Source of the DNA: Halichondria panicea | Lineage: Eukaryota > Porifera > Demospongiae > Suberitida > Halichondriidae | Reading direction: 5' to 3' | Length of the DNA stretch: 64,000 nt | NCBI RefSeq assembly: GCF_963675165.1 | Contig: NC_087393.1 | Span: 1,741,502 to 1,805,501, forward strand | Shown here: positions 34,401 through 53,444 of the stretch, one piece after another | Layout: the number at the start of each line of letters is the position of its first letter | Position numbering within the stretch: the first letter of the stretch is position 1 | Position numbers and translations under genes: made by a program | Notes under the pieces: generated by a model | Told to the model about the DNA's origin: nothing | The model's input: only the letters and a program-made list of their open reading frames with translations | Databases searched by the model: none

Positions 34401-37400
34401 TACGACATACCTGGATGTAGTACATGTAAAGTTGAAAATTAAAATACTAGTTATCGTAGGCAGCAATATGTACAGTAGATGAGATATTATGATAATGTAT
34501 TTGACGATAATGTATTTCATTTCAGACAAAACAAATAGGACAGATAATGGACTAGTTCGGAGAAAGCCAAAGAGGTGAGAGTGAATTAACCTGTCTTTAT
34601 TACCCTCACCCCTCCATCTTCCTGGCACAGGCAATCAGTGGAATGTATCAACGAAGAGAACACACTGTCTGCTCGCTCGTTCTTTGAGTCTGAACATCAT
34701 CGAGTTTTTATCAAAGAAGGGACAGCCCTCAAAGCCAAGACAGACTTCTCCGATCCATCCGAACGCTACCTCTTCATGTGCAGTGATGTCATTCTCATAT
34801 CACAGGTTATTGTCATGCATTGTATATTGAATCAATCGATTCATTATCCCTAAAGTAAGGGACAAAATTCACTTATTGTGTGCTGCTGCAAAATGCTTTT
34901 TACTGCACACTCAAGTCAAACTTTGTGCATGCAAAATTCCTGTATTTACATACGCTTGCCTCCTCAATGGAATAATGTTTATATGTATAGATTTAGGTCT
35001 GATAAACGCTCTCCCTCTCCAGCCTAGCAGTCGCAGTCGCAAGACATTTCGACTGAAGGAGAGAGTGATGTTGGTCCATGCCTGGGTCACTGACACTGCT
35101 AGTATCATGACCACCAATGGAGGGAAAGTCCCCGAGCGGGGGTTCATTTTAGGTACACCACGGAGGATCTACCACTTCCTAGCCGCCAATGTGGGGGAGA
35201 AGAACAGCTGGTTCCAAGAGCTACAGACACACATTTTTAAGCAAAAGAGGCTCTTTAATCGGGTATGTCCCTACAAAATTATGTGTGTGCATTGAAAGAG
35301 TCAGTTGAAGTATTGGTCATGTAATTCCCAATACTTTTTACTATGATGGAAATGTTTTTTCTACTCACACAGCTACTCTCTCATTTGAGCATCCCTGACG
35401 AGACCTATCACAGTCTAAAGGTCAAGTCTAAAGTCGGTTATCTAGGGATGCTGCAAGATGGTTAGCAACCAAGTGTTTTGTGCATGTATGGATATAGTCT
35501 CGAATACCCGCCTCAACCTAAAAGCTTGAGTCTGGTCAAACTCACATATGAACTTTGTTCTGCACAGTCAGCAAAGTCAAGTGGGCTACACGCCCACAAG
35601 CATAGTGATAAAGCCACAAGCCACCGCATGTTAAGGGACAGAACATACACAGAGGGCTATATCAGACAGTGTATCAATTAAGGCTAGAAGTTGAAAGCCT
35701 ACGAGAAAGCCTGAGCTTGAAGCCATCATCGCACAGAGCTAGAGGGCCATGAAACCATGGTCGACGGTCACATTCGATATTCACATAAATGAGTATTTAG
35801 GCTGTTAATTTCGACAAGGTGTTCCAAAGGTCCTGTTGCTAGTCTGGAGAGTTCTAGTATCACATCCTTACAACTCTCTCCATGAATTTTCCTACGTCGC
35901 CTTCTGCCAGGGGCTAATTCTTTCTACTAGTAACAATCCATGCTGCCTAGGCGCTAGGCCATGGCGGTTAGCTATAATGATTTCATGTAGACTATAATTT
36001 TATTCATGTTCCACACCCGCTTGTGGTCAATTAAATGTCCAAGAAATTCCTGGACACACTTGAACCAAACCTCAATGTGAGTTTGACCAGACTCAAGCTT
36101 TTAGGTTGAGGCGGGTATTCAAGACTAGTATGGATATTAGCTCAAAAAATTTCAGCAGCATCCATAACTCATATGTGTATTGGATGCCCATAACCAGAAT
36201 TTAAATTGCACACAATTTGGTTTGCTTCTCCTTTTAGAGCTGAGTTTCAAGGCTGGAGATGAAGTGTCTGTTATCGGATTCCAGAACGGAACTGGAAAGT
36301 GGAGACCTGTGAGTGCTCCTATACTGTCAATATTCTGTCAATATTCGGTGGAGAACTATTAAAGCTTGGTCCTTCTCATATTAATGGATTTCCTCACGTA
36401 TTATACATGTACCCATTTCATTTACTTTCTATGCATGCTTGTCATTGCTTTGATCACTGTGATTACTGCAGGGTCTCTATTCTCATGAGCCGTTCGATCC
36501 CTCCACTGAATGGTGAGTTTACTGTTTTGTAGCTTCATGCATGATACAATTAAATCTCTACACTTTGGAAGGACAGTGCATGCATTACACTCTAATTTTA
36601 TACTTTAATTCAGGTACTTTGGAGTTCTAAATGGCAATTTCGGATGGTTCCCAAGTAAGTATAATTATGAGTACAGGATGACTTAGACATAATTGTTCCC
36701 TGAAAGTTGAGTGCATTGTTTGATCGCAACGCCCCTCACCCCCACAGTCCAGTGTGCCAATGGTGTGGAGAACATCTCAAAACAGAACCTAGAGCCACTT
36801 TCACAGGAGGTACGTACATGTATGTGTGTTGGATGTATGAATGCAATATTAACTGATTTACACTATCACCTCTCATGTGATCTCTGTTATGTCTGTTCTA
36901 CTTACGTTTTGTCATGTGCTCTTGTGCAATCTACATGTATCAGTGGAATGTTCTAGAAATCTCCATGTCCATATCTGTGTCTCCCCATGCTCTATTTTTT
37001 AGTGTCATTTTTGTTGGTCTCTGCACCACATGGTAAAATCTCTATGAGTATTAAGTGAAGTAAATCTGATCTGTGAGCCTATAGCTAGTATATATATAGA
37101 CTAGGTTACATTAATTGCCTAGGCTACTGGCTAGCTATAGAACTGTCTATCTAAGAAAGAACTCAACAATGTGTTAAATCACCGCGTTCGAATCAGAGAA
37201 ATGTGTTTACCCCACGAAATTACTGGCTATATGATAGTGTGAGAGAGATTGCTAACATGCCCACAATTCATGGTTGTATAATGATCGAAAAATTAACTAT
37301 TGTCCTGCAGTTGGAGCAGACACCAATGTGCACTGTGCTGGGCCTCAAACAGAGAATGCTCGAACTGGTGAGACAAGTTACATTTAGCATATCTCGATCA

Positions 37401-38673
37401 TTTACATGTTTGGCTTGCTACAGTATAAATCACATTTATAAGATATGGATATGGACCTTATACAATGCCATAGTGTTAACTGTACACCTAAAGCTACATG
37501 CAACTGCATGTTTACTGATGCTAAATTTAGCAGGCAAAAGAGGCCTCTTAAACAGCTCAATGACCACCACTATGTAACACTTCTTAAACTGCCACCTATT
37601 CAGACTGGAAGAGAAGTGCTTCCGCTGATGGAGAATGAGAGAGTGGTTAAAGTGTTTGTGGGAGAGGGAAATTTCAAGGTACATGTTCGCTTGAGTATTA
37701 AGTTGTTTGTATGTGCTTGTTTGTGTGTGTGTGTATTGTAATTATTAGTTAGTAGTATGACATTTTGATAATTTTCTCTCACTCAGACATTGCGGATACC
37801 ACCACAGTGCACAGTGGATGATATTGTAAGGTGAGCAAATCAAGAGTTCAGTGTCTATAGGTTAGCCTACTTGTACTTAATTCCCATGGAAACCATATAT
37901 AGTGAGAAAGGGTACAGCATAGTTATAATGTTTCAAGGTTGATATTGACAGCTGAACCCTGCGCAACTTATCCTGCCTTTGTTTTTTGATACCACTATAA
38001 TTATATGAGGTTACAGGATGTGCTAAATCAACAATGGTGTGTACAGGATGAGCTAAGTGCTACGAGTGTACAACAGATACAGGATGTGTAATGGCCCTGA
38101 TTTTTTAAAGCTAGAATTACCACAATTGGTCTGAGTATTTGATAATTAATAGTTGTTACCTCAAACAGCCCAGGTGAGACTGTTACCACAACAGCCCTAA
38201 TAGCCACAAGTAGTCATATACACCATAATTGCCACGAGTATAATATTATACACTCAGCAGTCAGTGATCGAAACAATTCCTTTGCTATATACAGAATGTA
38301 CTTCAAGGTGAAGCCAGACAGCCAGCTGGCCTGGAATCTGATCGAACAGTCAATTGACAATACGGTCCACCGACCACTTGATGTCACCGAGGATCCCAGC
38401 GAGGTCATCGACTTCTGGGGCAAAAGCAAGGTACAGCCTACCTTCACTGTTATAACTGTTCTGCTTGCATGTATACTTACTAACCATGCAACCAGCTTAA
38501 TAGTTCCTCTTATGCAATTAAGTGTGACCCTGAAAAATTTATTTTTTATCACATGAGTGCACTTTAATAATTATTTTTAGCACTGAAATCTACAATTCCA
38601 TACACAGGATCAAATGAGGTTCTTACTGAAGCAAAGCATCATCAGCCATGGTATTGGAGAGTCAGAAGCTTAA
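28496..38673 (+). CDS. Rho guanine-nucleotide exchange factor, SH3-DH-PH-SH3-RA, 28 exons
   Basis: Exons: 28496-28527, 28725-28794, 29452-29523, 29657-29715, 29963-29997, 30315-30364, 31319-31372, 31769-31846, 32505-32606, 32940-32996, 33056-33112, 33278-33325, 33499-33552, 33634-33684, 34043-34169, 34526-34574, 34631-34805, 35023-35262, 35373-35460, 36238-36308, 36472-36512, 36614-36654, 36748-36809, 37311-37367, 37604-37678, 37787-37830, 38295-38430, 38608-38673; 696 aa in frame throughout. SH3-1 (about 11-75) has AAWDFVPTEEDEL and GFFPTSFV. DH (about 107-290) starts EIFTSEEAYLNKL and has QRVPRYELLLKDLLKHTPE, its most conserved helix. PH is about 345-465; SH3-2 (about 488-552) has FKAGDEVSV and GNFGWFP; a Ras-association-like fold (about 598-690) contains KVFVGEGNFKTLRIPP. 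DH-PH activates Rho GTPases at membranes; the RA-like end suggests Ras/Rap input. SH3-1 and DH are certain; RA is likely. Confidence 0.9.
30534..30668. mobile_element. Palindromic MITE in RhoGEF intron 6
   Basis: A 135-bp near-perfect palindrome: GTTAGACACTGTTTTGGAGG at the left is mirrored by ACAAAACAGTGTCTAAC at the right. The centre has CCCGAGCGTAGCGAGGGTAC. A second weaker inverted pair (ATTTAGATACTAGT near 30670 and ACTAGTGTCTAAAT near 30827) lies just to the right. Confidence 0.7.
32800..32873. repeat. Nested hairpin in RhoGEF intron 9
   Basis: GATTCTCTGCAAGAC is followed after a 9-bp loop by its exact complement, GTCTTGCAGAGAATC. An outer pair, TAAGGCTGATTCTC and GAGAATCAGCCTTA, encloses it. 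If transcribed, this forms a stable stem. Confidence 0.8.
34210..34325. repeat. Two-copy tandem repeat (~56 bp) in RhoGEF intron 15
   Basis: ATACAATCGTGCATCCTGAA occurs twice with matching flanks, ending GGCGTGTACG in one copy and GGCATGTACG in the other. Confidence 0.9.
35496..36127. mobile_element. Non-autonomous DNA transposon with ~49-bp inverted ends, MULE-like, in RhoGEF intron 19
   Basis: The left end begins AGTCTCGAATACCCGCCTCA and runs on to GTCAAACTCAC; the right end is its inverse with one mismatch over about 49 bp. GTATGGATAT occurs directly outside both ends (35486-35495 and 36128-36137) as a 9-10-bp target duplication, with one extra base at the right. Long inverted ends and a 9-10-bp duplication suit Mutator-like elements. 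The interior has no transposase. Confidence 0.82.
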
Positions 38674-38914
38674 TTATTGTCCCTCAATTTTGTCAATTAT
38701 TTATTTGTGTTCGACCTTTTTAACCAGCCAATTTAAAATTTAACCTGAACGAACTATATAGTTCATGCATCAAAAACAATAATTATATACATCAAAGGTT
38801 CTACTTAAACTTGTATCACTGTCACGGTGTTTTACTGTAAGAAATCATTATTGATAATTATAAACGTTATTAAACTGGAGAACTATAACAAATGATTAAG
38901 CGAGGTATCAAAAT

Positions 38915-39761
38915 TGATTGTTTACAAGCAGATCAAGCCAAGTTCTTTCAGTATAAGAACAATCGTTACTCGATGCATGGAAGAAAGCATTAGCTTATTT
39001 TAATGATCTCCTCTCGACTTCTGCATGAGGGTCCATTTGTACTGTTATGCCACTCACAATGTATGCTAATATCAGCTTGCACATAATGCTGTCATTATCC
39101 TTCTACTGTGATGCAATCTGAGAAAAGGCACCACTTCGCTTGATCTAAAAAAAAGTTGAGATCTCTATAAATACTGACAGAGCAGAGAAATGCCTAAGCA
39201 ATGCTATGCTTAGTATGCACATACCTCATTCTATGACTAAGTTATAATCGTTTGAAGTTGGTTGCTATGATATTGAAAAAACGCTGTTCAAAGGATGCCC
39301 AACTCTATATTTTGCGTTTTTGACGAAGCACTGAGGTGAAAATAGTTGGATTTAGAGCACCAGACGTCACGTAGAGATAGTAGAAAGGCTATAGACACTT
39401 ATAAGCTTAAATTCATCACTTTTGAAAATCTAACCCAAGTGGTCCCTTTTATCAGATTGCATCACATAAGTACACTTATACGAATGAAGTCCATTTGTCT
39501 GTCTCGTACACTGCCTGCAGGATATAAGAGGCGTAAACCGTGGTATTTTCATTTTAGGAAAACTTGCAAAATCTGGGTATAACTTAGCTGTGTATACGTA
39601 ACTGTAGACACACTCATCACTTAGGGCGTTAATTGTCCGTTCAACGATCATGACAACTCAGCCACAATCATTGTGAGCCATTGATAAAAAATAATCGTAA
39701 TAGAAACCTGTATTTCTGGAGCAGTGAGATCCTGGCTTGCAGCAAATAATCTCAGACTCAT
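38915..39761 (-). pseudogene. Dead copy of the prefoldin-like ASDURF gene (duplication unit 1)
   Basis: All four exons of the intact gene at 53445-53895 have counterparts here in order. The former start region encodes MSLRLFAASQDLTAPEIQ. TGATTGTGGCTGAGTTGTCA matches exon 2 but is followed by a stop and frame loss. CTGCAGGCAGTGTACGAGAC matches exon 3 but then hits a stop. The exon 4 region keeps only AGCCAAGTTCTTTCAG. It cannot make the protein. Confidence 0.85.
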
Positions 39762-39892
39762 GCTGATGCATCTATTAATTAACCAATTTTCGTCTTGGGA
39801 AGTCATGTTAAAATGCATGCAAGGATGAACTTTGTACTTGTATCATTATTATCATTATTAGTATTGTACAACTTCGCCGGTCTTTAGTACAG

Positions 39893-39899
39893 TATAAAA
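39893..39899 (+). promoter_or_regulatory. TATA box of the tyrosinase gene
   Basis: TATAAAA lies 55-61 bp upstream of the tyrosinase ATG, placing a start site near 39925. It is one of few clear TATA boxes in the window. Confidence 0.6.
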
Positions 39900-39953
39900 A
39901 CTAAAGGGTTGGCTCATAGTAAGCAGAAAACCAAAGATTTCAATGAACCGAAA

Positions 39954-42900
39954 ATGAAGATTCTAGCTTTTCTCGGTATTGTGATCTTCTTTGCAACTAC
40001 TTTCTCACAGTACGGGCATGCGCAGATCCCAAGAGCATGTACAGATGAAGCTAGCCTCCGAGACCTCACCTGTTGCCCAACTACCAGTAATGGAGTTTGT
40101 GGAGCTGTTGCAGGCCGTGGGGCTTGTATGGATCTGCAACTACCTCATAGTAATACCACCACAGACGTAAGAAGAAACTGGCCTCACTACTTCACCAGGG
40201 CATGTCAGTGCACAGGCAACTTCTCGGGATATGACTGCAGCAGGTAATTTACTACAGTCAGTAATTCTAGTTAACACTTACATTCCTGAATGTGACTCGT
40301 AATAATACTATAAACTGCATGATTCAATTGTATTACTATATCTTCATTGCCATCCACTGATACTGGGTTTTAAATGCAAGGCTCTTCCGTTTGCAAATTT
40401 TGAGTTTTAACGAAATCACTTTAAAAATGCACATGCCCTCTTTATCAAGGCTTTTAAGTGCGCAATCGAAGCCTGCATGGTATTCATGCTACCAAATTTT
40501 AAGAAGAAAACGAATACAACAGAGTCTCACTAAACCAGCCCTCTGAATTACGGTCACCACTATATACCGTTCATTTTATTTGGCACAGATTGCTAGCTTG
40601 CATATAGAACTCGCCCTGAAATGTAACCACTCGCTATTTCGTATACTGCATGTATACGGCCGAATATGATGCTTTGGGTGTAGTTTAGCAGAATAATTTT
40701 GATGGAAATTAGTAAATAGAGAGCATAATGATTCATTATTCGCGAGACAGATCTGCAAAATGAGTCGAGGTAGGGTCGCTATTCAGCCCAGTCTATTTTC
40801 TGAAATTCAACCACCTCACTATTTCGGCCAAGCTTCACTGTCCCCAGGTGTGACCGGATTAACGAGAGTCTACTGTCAAATTTAGTAAATTACTGCATTT
40901 ATACGCTGCTTCTGCATGGTATGCGCTTGAAAGTGCTGGTTGTAGGAGAAAGATGACTGTTTACACCATGCAGCAAGTAATTACAATCCAGTGGGCGAGA
41001 CCAGAGTGCATGAGTGTAAAAACAATTTCATAGTAAGCCACATAATAATGGTTTCCCTTGAAATCTTATTTTAAACTAAAGAATTCATTATTTTGCACGG
41101 GCTAAACGCATTTTTTAATATCAAAGTTCATTAGCATGCAGCCAAGCATATTTTGCAAGCATGTGTATTACTATACTGTAACTATAATTACATAATTATT
41201 GTATGTGTTGCAAGTTGCAACTCAGGACTCCTACCATAACTGTGACGTTCTGCCCACGCAAAAAAGTTAGATACGAAACATCCAGTACTGGATTCTATCC
41301 TGTCTCTGCTGACTATACATGCACCCTCTCTTGGTGTTGAATATTATTGTATGGTTCCTGTATGTTAATTGGTTCTTTTCGTTAGTTAGCCGAGTCCTTT
41401 GTGGCTAGCTATAATTAGAAGTTTGCTCCAAGCGGTTCTATTGTGTATATGGGAGCCTCTGCTCCACTGCTCTTGTTTTGTGATACAGACTATAGCAACA
41501 TAACAACTTTTATTTACCCGGCCATATTAATATAGGTGCAAGTTTGGCCACTACGGAGCAGACTGTAGTCGGTACCAAGTTCTCTCTCGTCCATCAGTGG
41601 CTGATTTTGATGTTACTGACTGGGACGACTACAATCGCATCCTCAACTTGACAAGAACTTATGATTCTGGCTATGTTGCTGTATTAGAAGAGACGTACCC
41701 CGGAAACACCAGCCTTCGTACTGCTCCTTTGACCCTGTATGGAATGCTTATATGGTCACATCATTATGCTGCAAAAGATAGCCAATCGTTAGGTGACTGC
41801 ATATATTATAGTGTTATGATTTGCACGTAAGTACTCTTTCCCCCTTAATTTGTTCCCACGTGCATGTTGTGCATGATTGCCGTGTAACTGAGGTAGCCAC
41901 CACTGATGCAATTTGATATACATGCCATGCACACTTTCATCTTTTCCCACACTCACAGAACTGCGAGTGAACGGAGCCCCGCTAGACTATGCCCACACTG
42001 CTCCTGGCTTCAATACATGGCATCGATTGCAGTCAGTATGGTTTGAATGGGAGATTCAAGGAATGCTGAATTCAATGGCGGACCCTAACTACCACATGTT
42101 CCGACTCCCTTGGTGGGATTGGCGTAGAGAATCACAAATGACAACTGGATTAGGAGCAGATGACCTGTTTGTTGCAAACAGAGCTGGTTACAGTAAAAAT
42201 GTTAGTGGACGCCCGGTTGTTGCTGGTGATCTGTTTGGAGAAGGTTGGGAGACTATGTGCTGGTTTAGAGTTGGCCAAATTTGTGATCCTACTGAGAACA
42301 CTGGATTACTACAGAGATGTCCTTTCACGGGCACCAACCCATGCAGCACGTCAAATCCTGATTGGCCCAGTGCAGCTGATGTTCTTACCGCTCTTGTTAT
42401 TCCTGAATTCGATGTTGCTCCCTACAACATTCAAACTGTAGGAGGTTATCGAACATTCGTTGATTTCCAAATTGGTACTGTCAGTGTGGAGGATTGTCGT
42501 GATGATAGACAGTGTCGCTGTGTGCCTAGTTTGGACCCATCATGTGCAACCAATACAGCTGAGCCTACTCAAAAGTCGGGAATGCATCTTCTGGTGAGTG
42601 TCTGTGATGTACTTAATATTATTGTTACAGTAAGTAACTATAATTATGTTTTCCAGGGTCACATCATTATGGGACAAGGAGATTTCAACTTTCGTCTTAA
42701 CAACGACATGTCCACAATTGGAACGATTGAAGACGTCGCAGCTTCTCCAAACGATCCAATGTTCATCCTCCATCACAACATGATAGACTGCATCTTTATA
42801 GAGTGGATGAGGCGTTTCCCTAATGCCGAATACCCAATGAATGTGTCAACTGTCGGACATGCTCGTGATGGGTTCATAATTCCTTTCTTCCCACTTTACA

Positions 42901-43034
42901 CCAACAACGATCTTTTCGTCTCGGCAGAGGAGCTGGGATATAGCTGCAATCTTTTTGGAGGTGCAGTAAACACATCCATGTCTGTAAGCCTACTTCTAAT
43001 TCTCGGAATGTTGGCTTTTGCTTTAACTCAATGA
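39954..43034 (+). CDS. Tyrosinase-family copper oxidase, secreted and probably GPI-anchored, 4 exons
   Basis: Exons 39954-40243, 41536-41792, 41959-42593 and 42657-43034 give 519 aa. A signal peptide (MKILAFLGIVIFFATTFSQY) is followed by a Cys-rich, EGF-like region as in vertebrate tyrosinases (PRACTDEASLRDLTCCP, CQCTGNFSGYDCSR). The CuA site has WSHHY, then YAHTAPGFNTWHR. The CuB site has GMHLLGHIIMG and, downstream, DPMFILHHNMIDCIF. LPWWDWRRES is also typical. The expected His ligands are visible. The C-terminus is a short hydrophobic segment (SVSLLLILGMLAFALTQ) with no tail, which suggests GPI attachment rather than the melanosomal transmembrane tail. The family oxidises phenols to quinones, for pigment, cross-linking or defence. 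This is the surviving copy of a duplicated pair. Confidence 0.93.
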
Positions 43035-43172
43035 AGACTATACGATGTACGTCATCTAAAACTGTGAACTGCTACTGTTTGTACTGCAACATTTGAGAAG
43101 TTGCATTTTTAGAGCTTGTTACATGCTGTTGATATGATTGTAAATAAAGTGTAATGACATGTAAATAAAAAA

Positions 43173-43298
43173 AATTGATTGCCATTGTAAATTCTACGTA
43201 TTAATTGTCAGCTAAGCTAACATGAATCTATTGTCAATAACCTTATTTTCTCTACCGATTCTGATGCTCGTCATAGGATGATAATATTTACGTGACAA
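43173..43298 (-). pseudogene. Relic of the PRPSAP last exon (duplication unit 1)
   Basis: GTAAATTCTACG, CAGCTAA, AACAT, TTGTCAAT and TTCTGATGCTCGTCAT occur in the same order as in the intact last exon at 54536-54694. Deletions remove the frame. No other PRPSAP exon is present beside it. Confidence 0.8.
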
Positions 43299-43394
43299 AA
43301 TCACATTCTATATGCGCCTATGACGAAACCCATGCAGGATTGAACGAAGGACAACAATCTGCATGCCATAATTATACGTAAGTGACAAAAGAAA

Positions 43395-43467
43395 TGCCGA
43401 AACCCGGGATCGAACCAGGGACCTTTAGATCTTCAGTCTAACGCTCTCCCAACTGAGCTATTTCGGC
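43395..43467 (-). tRNA. tRNA-Phe (GAA)
   Basis: A 73-nt cloverleaf with no intron: acceptor GCCGAAA pairs with TTTCGGC, D arm GCTC/GAGC, anticodon stem TTAGA/TCTAA with loop CTGAAGA (anticodon GAA), and T arm CCTGG-TTCGATC-CCGGG. The discriminator base is A; CCA is not encoded, as in eukaryotes. Internal A and B boxes are intact. Confidence 0.97.
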
Positions 43468-43551
43468 TCATACAAATAGCATGCTGCATTCCAAAATGGA
43501 CATTGGGTAAATTGGCTGGTATATATAGTCATTGTATATGTCAGCAATGCA

Positions 43552-43722
43552 ATGGCATTGAGAGTCAGAAGCTATTGTTGTTTCGATTTATTATTTTCTG
43601 TGTTCGACTGTGTTCGACCGTTTTTTTATCCAGCCAATTTAGCCTTGAACACAAGCTACATTGTGTACACCAACAGGTTCCAATTGTCTGCTACTGTCCA
43701 CGGTTTTAAGAAATCATTATTC
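43552..43722 (+). pseudogene. Relic of the RhoGEF 3' end and 3' flank (start of duplication unit 2)
   Basis: GAGAGTCAGAAGCT, then GTGTTCGACC, CCAGCCAATTTA and AAGAAATCATTATT recur in the order found at 38655-38850, which is the RhoGEF last exon and its downstream flank. The coding tail is too short to be functional. Confidence 0.78.
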
Positions 43723-43835
43723 GCGCATGCGCATAGAGACAAATCAGCCGCAACTTGTCACATGATCCCCAGTGCAGTGCCAACGTGTTTGTCGATTTTT
43801 GAGACAAAGATCAAGAAGCGTGGAAGTCGACAAAA

Positions 43836-51452
<7,617 letters not shown>

Positions 51453-51699
51453 ACTAATGATAAAAGAACTGCTATATATACATAACTGTTATGAAAAAAT
51501 TTTGCTGTTTTATCATTTATACATGAGTGTATAATTTATAACAACGATGCTGTTTTTGATTGTTATATCGTTTTAACGTGAATGTGAATTGGTATTTTGT
51601 AGCGTCTGAACTCAGAGGGGACCGAGGGGGAAATGAAAAATGTGGATCTTTTGTAGACATAATAATTATAGTCTTCATAGACAGTGAAGTATTGTGCCT

Positions 51700-53100
51700 C
51701 GAGGCATAGCCGCAGACGTCACGGTCACGTGAAAATAATTTTTGAGCCATTTTGGTGACAGCTAAAGATGGTTGTCTGTTTAGTTTCAGGATGTTCCAAG
51801 CGCTCAGGGCGCGATAAAGACGTTTCCTTTTGCAGAATAGGATACTTTCGTCGTACATTTCCTATGACTCGTTCCACATGTGTCCTTACATCTGCTATAG
51901 TTTTAGTATCATGTACTTCTATTGCTGACAGTTGGTCCTTCCCCCTCGTTAAAGCAGAGATATGGAGTCGTGCTTGCATCATTGCCACAGAGTCGGAAAT
52001 ATCAAAACCTCGATCGGCTAACACAAGGTCACCTGGCAGTAACTTATCTAACAATCCACAGTGCTCGGCGAGATGCTTGTCACTGACACAACCACCCAAA
52101 GGTTCGGATACAAACAAAACATCTCCTTGTGGAGCAATTCCCAGCAAAACTTTTACTGTATCATGGTGCTTGTAAGAGGGCCATGTACTTGACCTCGCCG
52201 AAAGGTCAGACGGTTGCTCGATAAATATTTCAAAACAATCTATTATAACAGCGACTTTGGTTCCAAAAGAAGTGCGAAAGCATTCGGGCACAGTTTTCCA
52301 TAATTGCTCTCGTTCAGGCCATACAATTAGCTTACGCAAGCTGTTATCCATTGCTGTCAACCATTTCACCTAAATCCGAGATACAGTTGCACAAGATACA
52401 TTAAGGCGAGTTGCTAGATCTTGTAACGGACAATTGAGTCGAAGTTTTGCCATGGTAGCCATAAATTCTTGAAAATCTGTCAATTTGGTTCCCTCTTGGC
52501 TTGACATAGATTTGCTTACGAGGTCATACACTGCTTTCAGAGTTGTCAAATTGGGCAGACCAGAATAAAACTTTACAACATCGTCATTAATCAAGTACGC
52601 TTCTGAAAAAGTTTTATGCTGAGAAATTTGGCTATTCAAGTCACCAATAATCTTGTAGCACCCCGCCAGCTCTTCTTGCATTTTCTGTATCAAGGAAATC
52701 GTTAAATCAGTTTGTGTTGCTGTGCCATCATCTACTTCTTGGTTTTCTTTTTCTCGAGTTCTAGTAGGCTCAACAGTATGACTTTGATCACCGAGTGAGA
52801 GGAGGCTTTGAGCAACTTCAAGTCTGTTCAAGGATTCTTTCCTGATCTGGCTGCTTTCCCACTGCTCTGAACTGATTTCTTGTTATGTCCTAGGTACAAA
52901 GAAGGCAGCCAGTCAGGATTGGATTGATGGTGAAGATAAGCAGGTTTTCCAGATACAAAGTGTCTTGAACAGATACGGTTATTCTCCAGTATTGTACTTT
53001 TTATACCATCTCTAGATATTGCGGATAAGAAGCCACTTCTTCTCTTTTTAGTCAGCTCATACTCTTGTTTTCCTCTAGACGTTATCACTTTAGAAATTCT
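51700..53100 (-). mobile_element. THAP/DDE4 (ISL2EU-type) DNA transposon, rearranged and inactive
   Basis: On the minus strand a THAP C-terminal part (ICSRHFVSGKPAYLHH, about 52828-53088) is followed by a coiled region and HTH (TDFQEFMATMAKLRLNCPLQ), then a DDE_Tnp_4 domain (51790-52369) with [19 protein letters not shown] (first Asp), [12 protein letters not shown] (second Asp) and [16 protein letters not shown] (Glu). The catalytic triad is present. However, the frame changes near 52830 and one TAG stop separates the HTH from the DDE domain, so it cannot make a full transposase. The transposase C-terminus is replaced by antisense of a THAP first exon. Outer boundaries and inverted ends are not resolved. 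Confidence 0.88.
51768..51838 (+). pseudogene. Inverted THAP-domain first exon within the DDE4 transposon
   Basis: The plus strand here encodes [20 protein letters not shown] then FCRIGY, the classic THAP N-terminal half (C-x-V-x-G-C, then VSF-x-R-I). It faces the transposase gene instead of preceding it. The matching start exon is missing at the proper 5' end of the transposon, to the right of 53088. Confidence 0.75.
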
Positions 53101-53444
53101 GCAAAGTACAGTACCGAGTAATTTTGTAAAGAAACGTATTGGAGAAGACTGCCCGCTTTTTGATCGTATTGTTCGTATTAGTTGTGCTCTTAGTAATATT
53201 AATTTGTGATTCAGTTGTAACCATTTTCATTCTAGAAAAAATCGTTGACATCACATACATAAGAAAACTGAATTATGTAAGTCTAAACAAGCTATACAGT
53301 TCATGCAGGTACCACAAAGTTGGAACAATGTGTCACACGTACTGTGCATGGTGTAAGAAATCATTTTTGATGAGCTTATAGTTTAATATACGTATAAACT
53401 TACGTTTTAAAGAAACTAACAACGATTGAACGAGTTTAAACTTG

